From Bacteroidota bacterium (GTDB lineage: Bacteria > Bacteroidota > Ignavibacteria > Kryptoniales > JAKASW01), in contig JAKAMG010000004.1 of NCBI GenBank assembly GCA_021812985.1, forward strand, positions 1 through 64,000: a stretch of DNA of 64,000 bases, in the 5' to 3' direction. The notes beneath the pieces were generated by a model, which saw only the letters and a list, made by a program, of their open reading frames with translations, did not search any database and was not told where the DNA came from. Positions within the stretch are counted from its first letter, which is position 1. Every line of letters starts with the position of its first letter. This document shows positions 8,377 through 17,832 of this stretch, in pieces. A program made the position numbers and the translations under genes.

Positions 8377-10197
8377 ATGAGAGACTATAAACTGAGAAAC
8401 ATCGCCATAATTGCGCACGTCGACCATGGCAAGACCACGCTTGTAGACCATATGCTCAAGCAAACCGGGACATTCAGGGAAAACCAGAACATGGGCACGC
8501 GCATTCTCGACTCGAACGATCTCGAGCGTGAGAAAGGGATCACCATACTCGCGAAGAACGCGTCCGTGAGGTACAAGGATGTAAAGATAAACATTGTCGA
8601 CACGCCGGGTCACTCTGACTTCGGCGGGGAGGTGGAACGGACACTCATGATGGTAGACGGCGTGCTCCTTCTGGTCGACGCGGCGGAGGGCCCGCTTCCG
8701 CAGACGAAGTTCGTCCTTCGGAAGGCGCTCGAACTTGATTTGAAACCGATAGTTGTCATCAACAAGATAGACAGGAAGGACGCCCGCCCCGCCGAGGTGC
8801 TCAACGAAGTATATGACCTTTTCATATCGCTCGGCGCCAACGATGAGCAGATAGATTTTCCCGTCGTCTACACAATAGCGAAACAGGGCATCGCCCAATA
8901 TTCGCTTACCGAAGAGAACCACGACCTTTCGCCTCTATTCGAGACAATCCTGAAACAGATCCCCGAACCTCCCGCCGATGCGGACCAACCGTTCCAGATG
9001 CTCGTCATGAACATCGAGTACAACGACTACATCGGCCGTCTTGGGATCGGAAGAATAATCAGAGGAACGATCAGAGATGGTGCGCCGATGCGCGTCGTCC
9101 ACAATGATGGAAAGGTCGAAGACGCCAAGATAACGAAGATATTCACCTTCGAAGGATTGAAGCGGAGCGAAACGCTTGAGGCAAGCGCCGGCGAAATAAT
9201 TGCGCTCGCGGGAATGGAAGACGTCGACATAGGCGAAACCATATGCGATCCTGCTGACGTCAACCCGCTCCCATTCGTGAACATAGAGGAACCGACACTC
9301 TCTATGAACTTTGTCGTCAACAACTCCCCGTTCGCCGGAAAGGAAGGCAAGTACGTCACGACGAGGAACCTCGCGGAGAGGCTGATGCGCGAGCTCCGCT
9401 CGAATGTCAGTCTGCGCGTCGAGCCCGGTGATACTCCGGACGTGTTCACGGTAAGCGGAAGAGGCGAACTTCATCTCGCAATACTCATCGAGACGATGCG
9501 CCGGGAGGGATACGAATTTCAGGTCGGCAAGCCACAGGTTATCTACAAGACAATAAACGGTGAACTCCACGAGCCGGTCGAGCACGTGATAATCGACGTC
9601 CCCGACGAGCACGTCGGAACAGTGATAGACAATCTAAGCCGCAGGAAGGGCGAGATGAAGAACCTGATGCCGAGCCACGGCAACACGAGACTGGAGTTCA
9701 TCGTCCCCGCCAGAGGGCTGATAGGTTTCAGGACCGAGTTCATGACGCAGACGAAGGGTACCGGCATACTTCACCACAATTACCACGGTTACGAACCCTT
9801 CAAGGGAGATATAGAGGGGCGCAACAAGGGCGCAGTCGTGGCGATGGAGACCGGCACAGCCGTCGCTTACGCGATGTGGAAGCTCGGTGAGAGAATGACA
9901 TTCTTCATCGAACCTGGTACGCCGGTTTACGCCGGGATGATCGTCGGCGAAAACGCGCGCGAAGACACGATCGTTGCAAACGTCTGCAAGACGAAGCACC
10001 TCACGAACATGCGCGCCTCAGGGGCTGACGAAGCAATCCGTCTTGAACCGCCCGTCATAATGTCAGTCGAGAAAGCCATCGAGTGGATCAACGAAGAGGA
10101 ATACGTAGAGTTCACCCCGAAATCAATAAGGCTTCGCGAACGGATATTAGACCATGACGAAAGATACAAGGCGAGGAAGAAGACGGCCGCCGTCTGA
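8377..10197 (+). CDS. typA: Translational GTPase TypA/BipA
   Basis: A 606-residue ribosome-associated GTPase. The G1 motif [12 protein letters not shown] spans residues 13-24, the G3 motif is DTPGHSDF and the G4 motif is NKID. Domain II, the EF-G-like domains III and V and the BipA-specific C-terminal part follow, and the length matches the family. Motifs such as [21 protein letters not shown] and [12 protein letters not shown] are characteristic of TypA. It aids 50S assembly and translation under stress or cold. It is monocistronic, with an intrinsic terminator 55 nt after the stop. Confidence 0.96.
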   Translation: MRDYKLRNIAIIAHVDHGKTTLVDHMLKQTGTFRENQNMGTRILDSNDLEREKGITILAKNASVRYKDVKINIVDTPGHSDFGGEVERTLMMVDGVLLLVDAAEGPLPQTKFVLRKALELDLKPIVVINKIDRKDARPAEVLNEVYDLFISLGANDEQIDFPVVYTIAKQGIAQYSLTEENHDLSPLFETILKQIPEPPADADQPFQMLVMNIEYNDYIGRLGIGRIIRGTIRDGAPMRVVHNDGKVEDAKITKIFTFEGLKRSETLEASAGEIIALAGMEDVDIGETICDPADVNPLPFVNIEEPTLSMNFVVNNSPFAGKEGKYVTTRNLAERLMRELRSNVSLRVEPGDTPDVFTVSGRGELHLAILIETMRREGYEFQVGKPQVIYKTINGELHEPVEHVIIDVPDEHVGTVIDNLSRRKGEMKNLMPSHGNTRLEFIVPARGLIGFRTEFMTQTKGTGILHHNYHGYEPFKGDIEGRNKGAVVAMETGTAVAYAMWKLGERMTFFIEPGTPVYAGMIVGENAREDTIVANVCKTKHLTNMRASGADEAIRLEPPVIMSVEKAIEWINEEEYVEFTPKSIRLRERILDHDERYKARKKTAAV

Positions 10198-10251
10198 GCA
10201 TGTCCAGTAAGGTGGGCGTGAAAGCCCAGTAATTACAATGAAATCCCGAAG

Positions 10252-10277
10252 AGCCGCGGCAGAAACCGCGGCTTTTT
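10252..10277 (+). terminator. Intrinsic terminator after typA
   Basis: A perfect 8-bp stem, AGCCGCGG (10252-10259) with CCGCGGCT (10266-10273), has a CAGAAA loop and is followed by TTTTT. It lies 55 nt after the typA stop and before the next plus-strand gene. Confidence 0.88.
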
Positions 10278-10442
10278 CGTGCTCCCCCTAACACGCTTTT
10301 GCATATCCTGTCAGTTATTCTAATTTAACAGACAAACCCCCTCTTCCGGAGGCACAAGAGAGGAGGACTCCGCGCGCAGCCCTCCATATTCATGTAAACG
10401 ACTCACGGAATCGGTGGGCAAAAGAGAACGAGGAGGCACGAG

Positions 10443-11429
10443 ATGAAACATATGCTATCCGCTACTATCGCGTTGATGGTCGCGTCACTGTTCTTCGGTT
10501 GTCAATCCAAACCAGCGGCCGAAACATCTGACAACGTGTACAAGATTCACCAAGGATTCGTTGACGCCGGCGGCGTGATGATTTATTATGAAGAAATCGG
10601 AAGAGGAAAGCCGCTGATGATTGTCCACGGCGGGCCGGGAGCTTCGCACGACTATTTCCTCCCTTACCTCCTCCCTCTCGCACGAAACAACAGACTTATC
10701 TTCATAGACGAGCGCGGATCGGGGCGATCCGAGAGACTGCAGGACTCGACTCAATACACCGTGGGGAATATGGTGGAAGACGTCGAGGCGGTGCGCAAGG
10801 CGCTCGACTTAGGCAAAATGAGTCTCCTGGGACATTCTTACGGTGGTGTTCTCGCACAGGCCTATGCACTTAAGTATCAGGAGAACCTGACGCACCTGAT
10901 ACTCTGCAGCACGTTCCCGAGCACTTCTCAGATGAACCAGGTCCTCCTGAAGATCAAGGAGAATATGCCGGCAGAACTGAGGAACAGGATCGACAGGATG
11001 GAGAAGGAGGGACTGTATGGGCACGGGCTACCGTACGAACGGAACAGGTACACGAACGAATACATGACGGCCGCGTGGGGGGAAGGATACTTCCCCTATC
11101 TATACCAGAACAGGCCGGATCCCAATTATGACCCGATCGCGAGCGGCAACATGTCCTGGCGGCTCTACCGCGAAATGTGGGGATCCGACGGCGAGTACAT
11201 CATCGATGGAAACCTGAAGTCGGTGGAGTATGTGGACAGGCTCTCGACGATAAAGGTCCCCACCCTGATCACCTGCGGGGATCATGACGAGTGCGCGCCG
11301 TCTCTATCAGAAGAAATGCACGCCAGGATTTCGGGATCAAAGCTCGTGATATTTCCCCACAGCGGGCACATGACGTTTGTGGACCAGCCCGACATGTTCA
11401 TAAAGACGGTGGAGGATTTCCTGCATTGA
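10443..11429 (+). CDS. Proline iminopeptidase-like alpha/beta hydrolase lipoprotein
   Basis: A 328-residue serine hydrolase of the S33 family. HGGPGASHDYFLPYL forms the oxyanion-hole region and GHSYGG carries the nucleophile S132. The acid is probably the Asp in CGDHDE (280-282) and the base H309 (in HSGHMTF). The N-terminus ends in a lipobox, SLFFGC with C20, so it should be exported and lipid-anchored, unlike the usual cytoplasmic enzyme. It would remove N-terminal proline or related residues from peptides outside the inner membrane. GAGGAGG precedes the ATG. Its exact substrate is not shown by the sequence. Confidence 0.87.
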   Translation: MKHMLSATIALMVASLFFGCQSKPAAETSDNVYKIHQGFVDAGGVMIYYEEIGRGKPLMIVHGGPGASHDYFLPYLLPLARNNRLIFIDERGSGRSERLQDSTQYTVGNMVEDVEAVRKALDLGKMSLLGHSYGGVLAQAYALKYQENLTHLILCSTFPSTSQMNQVLLKIKENMPAELRNRIDRMEKEGLYGHGLPYERNRYTNEYMTAAWGEGYFPYLYQNRPDPNYDPIASGNMSWRLYREMWGSDGEYIIDGNLKSVEYVDRLSTIKVPTLITCGDHDECAPSLSEEMHARISGSKLVIFPHSGHMTFVDQPDMFIKTVEDFLH

Positions 11430-11470
11430 GGCGGGAACGCGGCTCACTTTCACGGTGGGCCGCGCCGGTA

Positions 11471-12160
11471 TTACCTTCCCTTTTGAAGTCTCTCAGCGAG
11501 AAAAGGAGGGAGTCCGGCGGCGATTATCTTGTTACCTGCCATCCGCATATCGTACTCGACCCTTACGTTCTGATAGGTCAAATCGGACGTGTCGATTATG
11601 CCGTAGCTGGCGCGGCAGTCGCCGTCTCTCGGCTGGCCGACGCTTCCGACGTTAATGAGCTTCCTCACAGACGATCCACCTACCTTGCTCTTGAACACGG
11701 CGGGCACGTGCGTGTGGCCGATGAGGCACGCCTTCTCCTGGAACGATGAAAGCTCGACAATCGCATCTTCTTCGGTGATCACATAATTCCACGAGTGCGG
11801 ATCGGTGGGGGATGAATGTACGAAAAGGAAATCACCAATCTTGTGAGTAAGCGGGAGTCCCTTCAGCCATTCGCTGTCTTCTATGGAGAGGACTTCCCTG
11901 GTATAATCAATGGCCGCTTTGGCATAGGGGTTTATCAGGGAATATGTTCCGGCATCGTGGACCGCATCGTCATGGTTCCCCTTAATCGTGAAGCTCACCT
12001 CGCCCCTGACTATTTCCGTCACCTCGTCCGGATTTGCGCCGTAGCCGACCACGTCACCGAGGCAGATGATTTCGTCGACATGCTTCGAGCGTATGTCTTC
12101 GAGAACCTTCATCAGCGCCTCAAGGTTCGAATGAATGTCTGAAATGACTGCGTATCTCAC
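11471..12160 (-). CDS. Calcineurin-like metallophosphoesterase (YfcE/MJ0936 type)
   Basis: A 229-residue phosphoesterase with the dimetal motifs in order: SDIHSN, GDVVGYG, KGNHDD and GHTHVP. I place the start at the GTG at 12160, which overlaps the TGA of the upstream methyltransferase as GTGA. This leaves the core motif at residue 7 as is normal, whereas the open frame also reaches back to 12184. It is the last gene of the leftward pfkA-TRAP-methyltransferase run and is translationally coupled to the gene before it. Substrate could be a phosphodiester or nucleotide; unknown. Confidence 0.87.
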   Translation of the reverse strand: MRYAVISDIHSNLEALMKVLEDIRSKHVDEIICLGDVVGYGANPDEVTEIVRGEVSFTIKGNHDDAVHDAGTYSLINPYAKAAIDYTREVLSIEDSEWLKGLPLTHKIGDFLFVHSSPTDPHSWNYVITEEDAIVELSSFQEKACLIGHTHVPAVFKSKVGGSSVRKLINVGSVGQPRDGDCRASYGIIDTSDLTYQNVRVEYDMRMAGNKIIAAGLPPFLAERLQKGR

Positions 12161-12771
12161 GATTGGAACCCCGGCTTTAAACAATTCCCCGACTTCGAGG
12201 CTTTTCCCGCTACGAAGAACGAATCGAGCCTGATTATCTCCGAGATTCTCAGTCCTCCGGCTTCAAAGTAAGAAACTATATCCCTGTCGAGGTGGCATCC
12301 GCCGGCGAGTTTCTTCCAGAGCGGGGTGACCACTCTTTCAGCGTTTGCAAGGAAAGGCTTGTCGGCTATCGGGTGTTCGGCGAAAAAGAAACAGCCGTCG
12401 TCCTTCAGGACTCTCTTGATTTCCTGCGCCGCCTTGAGCGGGTTGCCTATCGTGCAGAAGGTCAGCGTCGACACGACGGTGTCGAATGATTTGTCGGGAA
12501 AAGGGAGCTCCTCCGCCCTCGCCTGCGTAAGGGCGGCGCAGGTCTTGACCCTCGGCACCGCCCTCTTCAGCATGAAGGGGTCAGGCTCTATGGCGAGCAC
12601 GCAGTCGGCATTTTCGAAGTGTTTGAAGTTGAGGCCTGTACCTGCGCCAATCTCAAGCACCCTCCCTCGTGCGCTTCTGACTACCATCCTGCGCACCTGT
12701 TCGAAGCCGAGCCGGTCGGCCGGCAACATCAGCGCGTCGTATATTGAAGCGACGAACATGTGCGCGCCCAT
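12157..12771 (-). CDS. Class I SAM-dependent methyltransferase
   Basis: A 204-residue methyltransferase with SAM motif I VLEIGAGTGLNFKHF near residue 35, an acidic residue closing the next strand (IEPD), and the post-motif LPFPDKSFDTVVSTLTFC. It resembles the small UbiE/phospholipid-methyltransferase-like proteins, but the substrate cannot be deduced. It begins 2 nt after the dctM stop and ends in a 4-nt overlap with the phosphoesterase, so it is very likely cotranscribed with the TRAP genes. An alternative ATG lies 12 nt downstream. Confidence 0.85.
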   Translation of the reverse strand: MGAHMFVASIYDALMLPADRLGFEQVRRMVVRSARGRVLEIGAGTGLNFKHFENADCVLAIEPDPFMLKRAVPRVKTCAALTQARAEELPFPDKSFDTVVSTLTFCTIGNPLKAAQEIKRVLKDDGCFFFAEHPIADKPFLANAERVVTPLWKKLAGGCHLDRDIVSYFEAGGLRISEIIRLDSFFVAGKASKSGNCLKPGFQS

Positions 12772-12773
12772 CT

Positions 12774-14051
12774 TTACTGTACCTTAAGTATCCTCGTCAA
12801 ATACAGACTGAGGTCGGGTGAATAAGTCACGATCAAAAGCGCGAGGAGCGCAATTGCCAGGAATGGCAGCACCGCCCTGTAAATCTTCAGTATATCTTTC
12901 TCGAATCTCAGGCTCGAGATGAAGAGGTTGAGCCCGAGCGGAGGAAGCATATAACCTATTTCCAGGTTCAGAAGGAAAATCACCCCGAGATGGACCGGGT
13001 CTATTCCGTACTGCGTTGCGATCGGCACGATGAGTGGAACGACGATTATGATCGCTGAAAATATCTCGACCATGTTAATCACGAGAAGGAAGAGATTCAG
13101 AAGGATGAGAAACACGAGTTGGCTCGAGACGAACCTGTGAATAAGCTGGAACATCTGCATCGGGATCTGCTGATCGATGAGATAGTTCGTAAGCCCAAGA
13201 GCGGTGCCAAGGACCACGAATATGGCCCCGACAAGCATCATACTTTTTCTTGTTATGCGCGGAAGATCCTTGAAGAACTTGACGTCTCTCAGGAAGAAGA
13301 CCTCGACGACGAAGACGTAGAAAGCCATTATGGCGCTGGCTTCCGTTGCCGTGAAGAATCCTCCATATATTCCTCCGATGATGACAAACGGCAGAGGTAT
13401 CTCCCATGCCGCTTCCTTGATCGCTCCGAGGGCCTCCCTCACCGAAAACGCTTGCCGCTTGACTCCCGAGCGAATCCCCGTGTAAACGCTGTAAACCGAC
13501 AACATGACGATCAGGAGGACTCCTGGTATCACTCCCGCGGCAAACAGCTTATCCACGCTGATGCCGGCGACGATGCCGTAAAGAATTATCGGAAGGCTCG
13601 GCGGAAAGAGAAGCCCGAGACTTCCCGAAGTGGTCATGAGTCCCGTTGAGAAGTTCTCCGGATATGATTCCTTGACGAGCACCGGGTAAAGGAGTCCGCC
13701 GAGCGCAACGATCGTAACGCCGGATGCCCCGGTGAAAGCCGTGAATATGGCAGTGGAGATTATGGAGACTATCGCGAGTCCCCCCGGCATCCATCCGAAG
13801 AAAGCCTGCGCCAGCCTGACGAGCCTCTTCGGGGCCCCGCTCTCGGCCAGGACGTAGCCGGCGAAGGTAAAGAGCGGTATCGCAATCAATGCGGGAAGGC
13901 TGGCCAGCCGGTAGAGCTCCACGATCACGGCCGAAGTATCCACACCTATCGATTTGAAAAGAAGAAGTCCACCTGCTCCGATCAGAACGAAGACGGGCTC
14001 GCCGAGCAGGACGAGGAGGAGTATGGCGATCCCGATTATTATGTATGTCAT
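12774..14051 (-). CDS. dctM: TRAP transporter large permease DctM
   Basis: A 425-residue, almost wholly hydrophobic protein with about 12 membrane helices. It is the ion-coupled transport subunit of a tripartite ATP-independent periplasmic transporter. Family segments include FAGYVLAESGAPKRLVRL, FTGASGVTIVALGGLLYP and MTTSGSLGLLFPPSLPIILYG. It pairs with DctQ in the inner membrane and receives substrate from DctP. dctQ ends 68 nt upstream. Confidence 0.95.
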   Translation of the reverse strand: MTYIIIGIAILLLVLLGEPVFVLIGAGGLLLFKSIGVDTSAVIVELYRLASLPALIAIPLFTFAGYVLAESGAPKRLVRLAQAFFGWMPGGLAIVSIISTAIFTAFTGASGVTIVALGGLLYPVLVKESYPENFSTGLMTTSGSLGLLFPPSLPIILYGIVAGISVDKLFAAGVIPGVLLIVMLSVYSVYTGIRSGVKRQAFSVREALGAIKEAAWEIPLPFVIIGGIYGGFFTATEASAIMAFYVFVVEVFFLRDVKFFKDLPRITRKSMMLVGAIFVVLGTALGLTNYLIDQQIPMQMFQLIHRFVSSQLVFLILLNLFLLVINMVEIFSAIIIVVPLIVPIATQYGIDPVHLGVIFLLNLEIGYMLPPLGLNLFISSLRFEKDILKIYRAVLPFLAIALLALLIVTYSPDLSLYLTRILKVQ

Positions 14052-14119
14052 TTAGCGAGAAACCTCAGAGTGTAATGGTCGGATGAATTCGAGTCTGCCC
14101 ACCGGAATAATGAAGCGTG

Positions 14120-14632
14120 TCAAACCACTTCCGCCGATTGCGGACCGGTTACGGCCACCTCGACGGCCCTGAAGAGAAAATGAAGTCCGATCAACGCGAA
14201 ACCAACCGGTATCACTATCTCCATATAGTAAGGCATTATGCTCTTCCCGAACAGCGTGAAGAGTGGCTCGTTGTTGTATTTGATCTCGTCCGAGATGAAC
14301 GACATTCCGGCATCGTAAAGGAAATAGCAGACGACTGCCGCCGCGACGTGCAGGAAGACCTGCACGATTCTCTGGAGCATCGGCGGGAGCCTCTTCGTGA
14401 TGATGTTAATCGAGAAGTGACGCGACTCCTTGGCCGCCAGTGCCGCTCCGAGGAACCCGATCCAGAGGACGAGGTGCCTCAAAAACACGTCGGCCCATAT
14501 GATTCCTGTCGACCAGAACTCTCGAAGAATCACCTGGAGGAAGGCCATCGCGACGGTAATCGTCAGGAACACCACAAGGAGGACATTCTCGACGTACCCG
14601 AGGGCCGCCTCAATCTTCCTGATGATCTTCAC
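14120..14632 (-). CDS. dctQ: TRAP transporter small permease DctQ
   Basis: A 170-residue protein with four predicted membrane helices, the size and layout of DctQ. The segment LVLWIGFLGAALAAKESRHFSI is the family hallmark (WxGxxxAxKExxH). It scaffolds DctM in the inner membrane. Its start overlaps the dctP stop by 4 nt, so the two are translationally coupled. Confidence 0.93.
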   Translation of the reverse strand: MKIIRKIEAALGYVENVLLVVFLTITVAMAFLQVILREFWSTGIIWADVFLRHLVLWIGFLGAALAAKESRHFSINIITKRLPPMLQRIVQVFLHVAAAVVCYFLYDAGMSFISDEIKYNNEPLFTLFGKSIMPYYMEIVIPVGFALIGLHFLFRAVEVAVTGPQSAEVV

Positions 14633-15648
14633 TTGCCGTGATGCTCCTTCCTGTACTGATCCAGCGCGGACTCGATTTGGTGGAGAAGGTCGGCCGAATA
14701 TAACTTCCCGACCAGCATCTGTCTTGCTTGCTCCCCGGTCTGATAATAATACGCGAGCTCGCTCTGCGACCTCGGGTGAGTGATTGTTATTCCCTCCCGT
14801 TGCATGGTCTTTATGGCTTTCGCGTTATCCTTGCGACTCAGCTCAGTCAGCTTCTTCATGTAGATTTGCCCGTTCTTCAGCAGAATCTGTTGGAGGTCAG
14901 GGGGAAGAGTGTCGAAATACCTCTTCGAAATGAGTGCCGCGCCCGAAGAATTCGCGAGAGGCACATCCAGCATGTACTTCACCTTTGTGAACCACTGGAG
15001 CGCGATGACGGCTAGCGGCGGCGAGTAGACGCAGTTGACCATCCCCGTTTGAAGCGAAGAATTCACATCCATAACCGACAGCGGGATCGGCGCGAGGTGC
15101 AGAACCTTGAACGAGACCTCCGCAATCGGGTCTCCCTCCCACATCCACGCTTTCACGTCCTTCATGTCCTGGACCGAGTAAATCGGCTTCTGAGTGAAGA
15201 CATAGACGAAACCGACCTCCGCCCATCCGAGAAAGACGAATCCGCCCTTCTCGAATGCCTGGCTGAATTGCGGAGTGAATTTGTCGTAGATGTAGTTTAT
15301 CTCCGAGGTATCGTGGAACAGGAAGGGGGTGTCAAGGATTCTCTCCTCAGGTGCTATTTCACCCATGCCGACCCCGGTGAATCCGGCAGCCTGGTACTGT
15401 CCGATCCTTATCTTTCTAAGTACATCCTTCTCATCTCCGGCGATGCCGCCAGCATAGAACTTGAAGCCGAGCCTTCCGCCGCTCTCCTTCCTTATCGCCG
15501 CGTCATACTCCTTCATCACGTTCATCCAAGTGCTTCCCTCAGGCGCGACGGTCGCAAACTTTATGGTGTACTGCTGCGCCCGGGCAGACAAGCCCGTGGC
15601 AAGCAGGACAAACAACACGACAAATATTCTTCCAGTATTCTTAGACAT
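14629..15648 (-). CDS. dctP: TRAP transporter substrate-binding protein DctP
   Basis: A 339-residue periplasmic protein with a signal peptide (hydrophobic stretch FVVLFVLLATGLSA, cleavage near ARAQ). The mature part opens with YTIKFATVAPEGSTW and continues with the DctP/7 family pattern. Partly conserved family residues are visible in 'DVKAWMWEGD'. The ATG at 15648 follows an AAAGG site by 6 nt, so I prefer it to the in-frame TTG two codons earlier. Binding partner TatT is encoded 10 nt upstream. The ligand is not certain; TatT-associated systems are thought to bind hydrophobic ligands. Confidence 0.92.
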   Translation of the reverse strand: MSKNTGRIFVVLFVLLATGLSARAQQYTIKFATVAPEGSTWMNVMKEYDAAIRKESGGRLGFKFYAGGIAGDEKDVLRKIRIGQYQAAGFTGVGMGEIAPEERILDTPFLFHDTSEINYIYDKFTPQFSQAFEKGGFVFLGWAEVGFVYVFTQKPIYSVQDMKDVKAWMWEGDPIAEVSFKVLHLAPIPLSVMDVNSSLQTGMVNCVYSPPLAVIALQWFTKVKYMLDVPLANSSGAALISKRYFDTLPPDLQQILLKNGQIYMKKLTELSRKDNAKAIKTMQREGITITHPRSQSELAYYYQTGEQARQMLVGKLYSADLLHQIESALDQYRKEHHGK

Positions 15649-15658
15649 TTTCAACCTT

Positions 15659-16540
15659 TCAAAAGTAATCGCTTTCTTGTTTCAGGAGTGCTTCGGCCTT
15701 CTGTTTCGCAATCTCATTGGCCAGATTTTCGTCCGGGAGGAGATTCTCGGGCGCGTCGATGACCTTGTTCAGGAGCGATTCGAAGAGCTCTTTATTCTGA
15801 GTCATTACCGCGTACGATTTTGCATAGTAAAAGTAGGCCATCAGGAATTTTCCACCCGAGGCCTGGATAGCCTTCTCGAAGTTCTCCCTCGACGCGACGG
15901 TGTCCCCCCCGAACATGGCCGGGAGGCTTCCGAGGATTGTCCCGAAGAAGAGGTGTGCCCCTCCATAGAAATACGACGGATCGTATTTGAGGACGAACTT
16001 CATCATGGCTTCCACCTTTGGCAGCTGCGCAAGGGCATCCACGTTATCCCGGTTGAGATTCAGGTAGTTACCCCATGCGTTGGCGGTCCAGAACACTGCC
16101 GGAACATCGTCCGTGCCGAACTGGTCAAGCGCCTTCTGAAAATCCGTGAGGTCGCCGTCAAAATGCTTCTTGAACTCCTCGTTCTTGAAGAGAATTCTCA
16201 GACCGTAGTCCCGGGCTCGAAGGTAGAAAAGGCTGGCCCTTTCCTTTGATGAGTCTTCCACAAAACCGAGTGAATAGCTTGTATAACCCTGCGCGCCGAG
16301 AAGGAGGAGCTTCTCGTTTGTCGGCGCCTCAATTATCAAGCCGTCAAGGAGTTTGAGATCCGAAGGTATCGCCTGCGCGGCAATCTGCAGATCAGTCTCC
16401 CTGTTGAGGGCTTTGAACCCCCCGTCGATAATTCCGCTCGTCGCGCCGATGGTCAGCTGAGTGAAACTGCATCCCTGTGCTGTGAAGAGAAGGCCGGCGG
16501 ACAGCACGGCGGCGACAAGAGATTTTCTTGCGCTGTTCAT
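15659..16540 (-). CDS. tatT: TRAP-associated TPR lipoprotein TatT
   Basis: A 293-residue lipoprotein (lipobox TAQGC, C24) made largely of helical TPR-like hairpins. It resembles TatT, first described as Tp0956 of Treponema pallidum, a trimeric TPR protein that binds the TRAP solute receptor. The open frame extends 18 codons further upstream into pfkA. I use the ATG at 16540, which has a GGAGA site 8 nt upstream and gives a proper signal sequence (NSARKSLVAAVLSAGLLF). Position directly before dctP supports a joint role in delivering ligand to DctP. Confidence 0.88.
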   Translation of the reverse strand: MNSARKSLVAAVLSAGLLFTAQGCSFTQLTIGATSGIIDGGFKALNRETDLQIAAQAIPSDLKLLDGLIIEAPTNEKLLLLGAQGYTSYSLGFVEDSSKERASLFYLRARDYGLRILFKNEEFKKHFDGDLTDFQKALDQFGTDDVPAVFWTANAWGNYLNLNRDNVDALAQLPKVEAMMKFVLKYDPSYFYGGAHLFFGTILGSLPAMFGGDTVASRENFEKAIQASGGKFLMAYFYYAKSYAVMTQNKELFESLLNKVIDAPENLLPDENLANEIAKQKAEALLKQESDYF

Positions 16541-16563
16541 TAAATGATTCTCCGATCGTGTGA

Positions 16564-16582
16564 GGCCGGCTCTACGCCGGCC
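16564..16582. other. GC-rich hairpin between pfkA and tatT
   Basis: A perfect 7-bp inverted repeat, GGCCGGC-TCTAC-GCCGGCC, sits between the pfkA stop and the tatT start without a T-tract. It may partly terminate or stabilise the upstream mRNA, letting pfkA be expressed at a different level from the TRAP genes. Confidence 0.6.
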
Positions 16583-16590
16583 CGAATTCG

Positions 16591-17562
16591 TCAAATGGAG
16601 AGTATCTGCGACAGTTGGACGAGGCTGTTATCCACGCCCTTCTTCTTTTCCCAGGTGTCGCGCATTGGCGTCATGACGACCTTGCCGTTTATTTCGCCGG
16701 CCATCACATTGGTCTCTCCGTGTAAAAGGCCTTCGACGGCAGCTGAACCGAGTTTAGCGGCCAGGACCCTGTCTCGGGCTGAGGGGCTGCCACCGCGCTG
16801 GATGTGGCCGAGGACCGTGACCCTGTAATGAAGATGAACAAACTCGCTCATCCTCCTCGCAAGATCAACCGCCCCTCCATTGAAACTCCCTTCCGCAATG
16901 ACAACGATACTGCTTCTTTGCCTTCCACCCGTTGTGAGCTTCTGGCGAATCGCTTCAAAGTTCTCTTCGATCTCGGGTATGGCGATGTATTCAGCGCCGC
17001 CGGCAATGCCGACATCAAGCGCGATGAATCCCGAATCACGGCCCATCACCTCGACGTAAAAGACCCTGTCATGTGCATCGGCGGTGTCGCGGATCTTGTC
17101 AATCGACTCGACAGCCGTGTTGATCGCCGTGTCATAGCCCACCGTAAAGTCGGTCCCGTAGAGATCGTTGTCAATAGTACCTGGTACCCCGACGGTCGGA
17201 ATTGCGTGCTCGTCATGGAGGAGTGTGGCACCCTGGAAAGTACCATTGCCTCCTATCGCGACCAGCCCATCGATTCCCTGGGCTTTCAGGTTAGCCGCGG
17301 CTTTAGCCCGGCCTTCGCGCGTCATGAACTCCGACGAGCGAGCCGTCTTAAGTATTGTGCCGCCTCTTTGGATTATGTTTGAAACTGACCTGGGCCCCAT
17401 TGGAACAAAGTCGCCCTTTATCATTCCGTTGTAACCGTGCTGGATGCCGAGTACTTCAACGCTGTTATATGCTGCAGTTCTGACTATCGCTCTTAAAGCC
17501 GCATTCATTCCCGGCGCGTCACCGCCGCTTGTGTAAACACCAATCTTCTTAATCTTACTCAT
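16591..17562 (-). CDS. pfkA: ATP-type 6-phosphofructokinase with Asn in the nucleotide loop
   Basis: A 323-residue phosphofructokinase. It has the N-terminal loop YTSGGDAPGMNAALRA, PGTIDND (Gly before TIDND as in ATP-type enzymes), EVMGRDSG for fructose 6-phosphate, and GHIQRGGSPSARDR. The loop that is GGDGS in E. coli, where D103 coordinates magnesium, reads GGNGT here, with N106. An AAGGAG site 7 nt before the ATG at 17562 fixes the start, removing 27 residues of open upstream frame. It phosphorylates fructose 6-phosphate in glycolysis in the cytoplasm, if the loop change is tolerated. It heads a leftward run with the TRAP genes. Confidence 0.93.
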   Translation of the reverse strand: MSKIKKIGVYTSGGDAPGMNAALRAIVRTAAYNSVEVLGIQHGYNGMIKGDFVPMGPRSVSNIIQRGGTILKTARSSEFMTREGRAKAAANLKAQGIDGLVAIGGNGTFQGATLLHDEHAIPTVGVPGTIDNDLYGTDFTVGYDTAINTAVESIDKIRDTADAHDRVFYVEVMGRDSGFIALDVGIAGGAEYIAIPEIEENFEAIRQKLTTGGRQRSSIVVIAEGSFNGGAVDLARRMSEFVHLHYRVTVLGHIQRGGSPSARDRVLAAKLGSAAVEGLLHGETNVMAGEINGKVVMTPMRDTWEKKKGVDNSLVQLSQILSI

Positions 17563-17594
17563 AATCTCCTTTAAAAAACGCTTAAAATTTACCA

Positions 17595-17615
17595 TTTGCA
17601 CGAAGAAAATGCAAA
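17595..17615. promoter_or_regulatory. Inverted repeat upstream of pfkA, possible operator
   Basis: TTTGCA (17595-17600) and TGCAAA (17610-17615) form a 6-bp inverted repeat with a 9-nt spacer, 32 nt before the pfkA start in the divergent region with the HAD gene. It fits a dimeric repressor site by geometry only. Nothing identifies the regulator. Confidence 0.3.
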
Positions 17616-17832
17616 GTATCCGTTCGGACAACAAAGCCTCCATTCATGCGGATATGGGGGCTCAGCGCGCTTCCTTGTCCTTCATAATCGTGAAACCAGC
17701 TTCAGAGAACAATCTGGGCTGATTGCGTCTCTCGAAGCGTGAAAATTATAAAGCACCGAAGGTAGAAGATGAACGGCTGAAATCGTATTTTAATAATGAT
17801 TCTAAGTATTGAAGAAAGTGAAAAAGGCGGCA

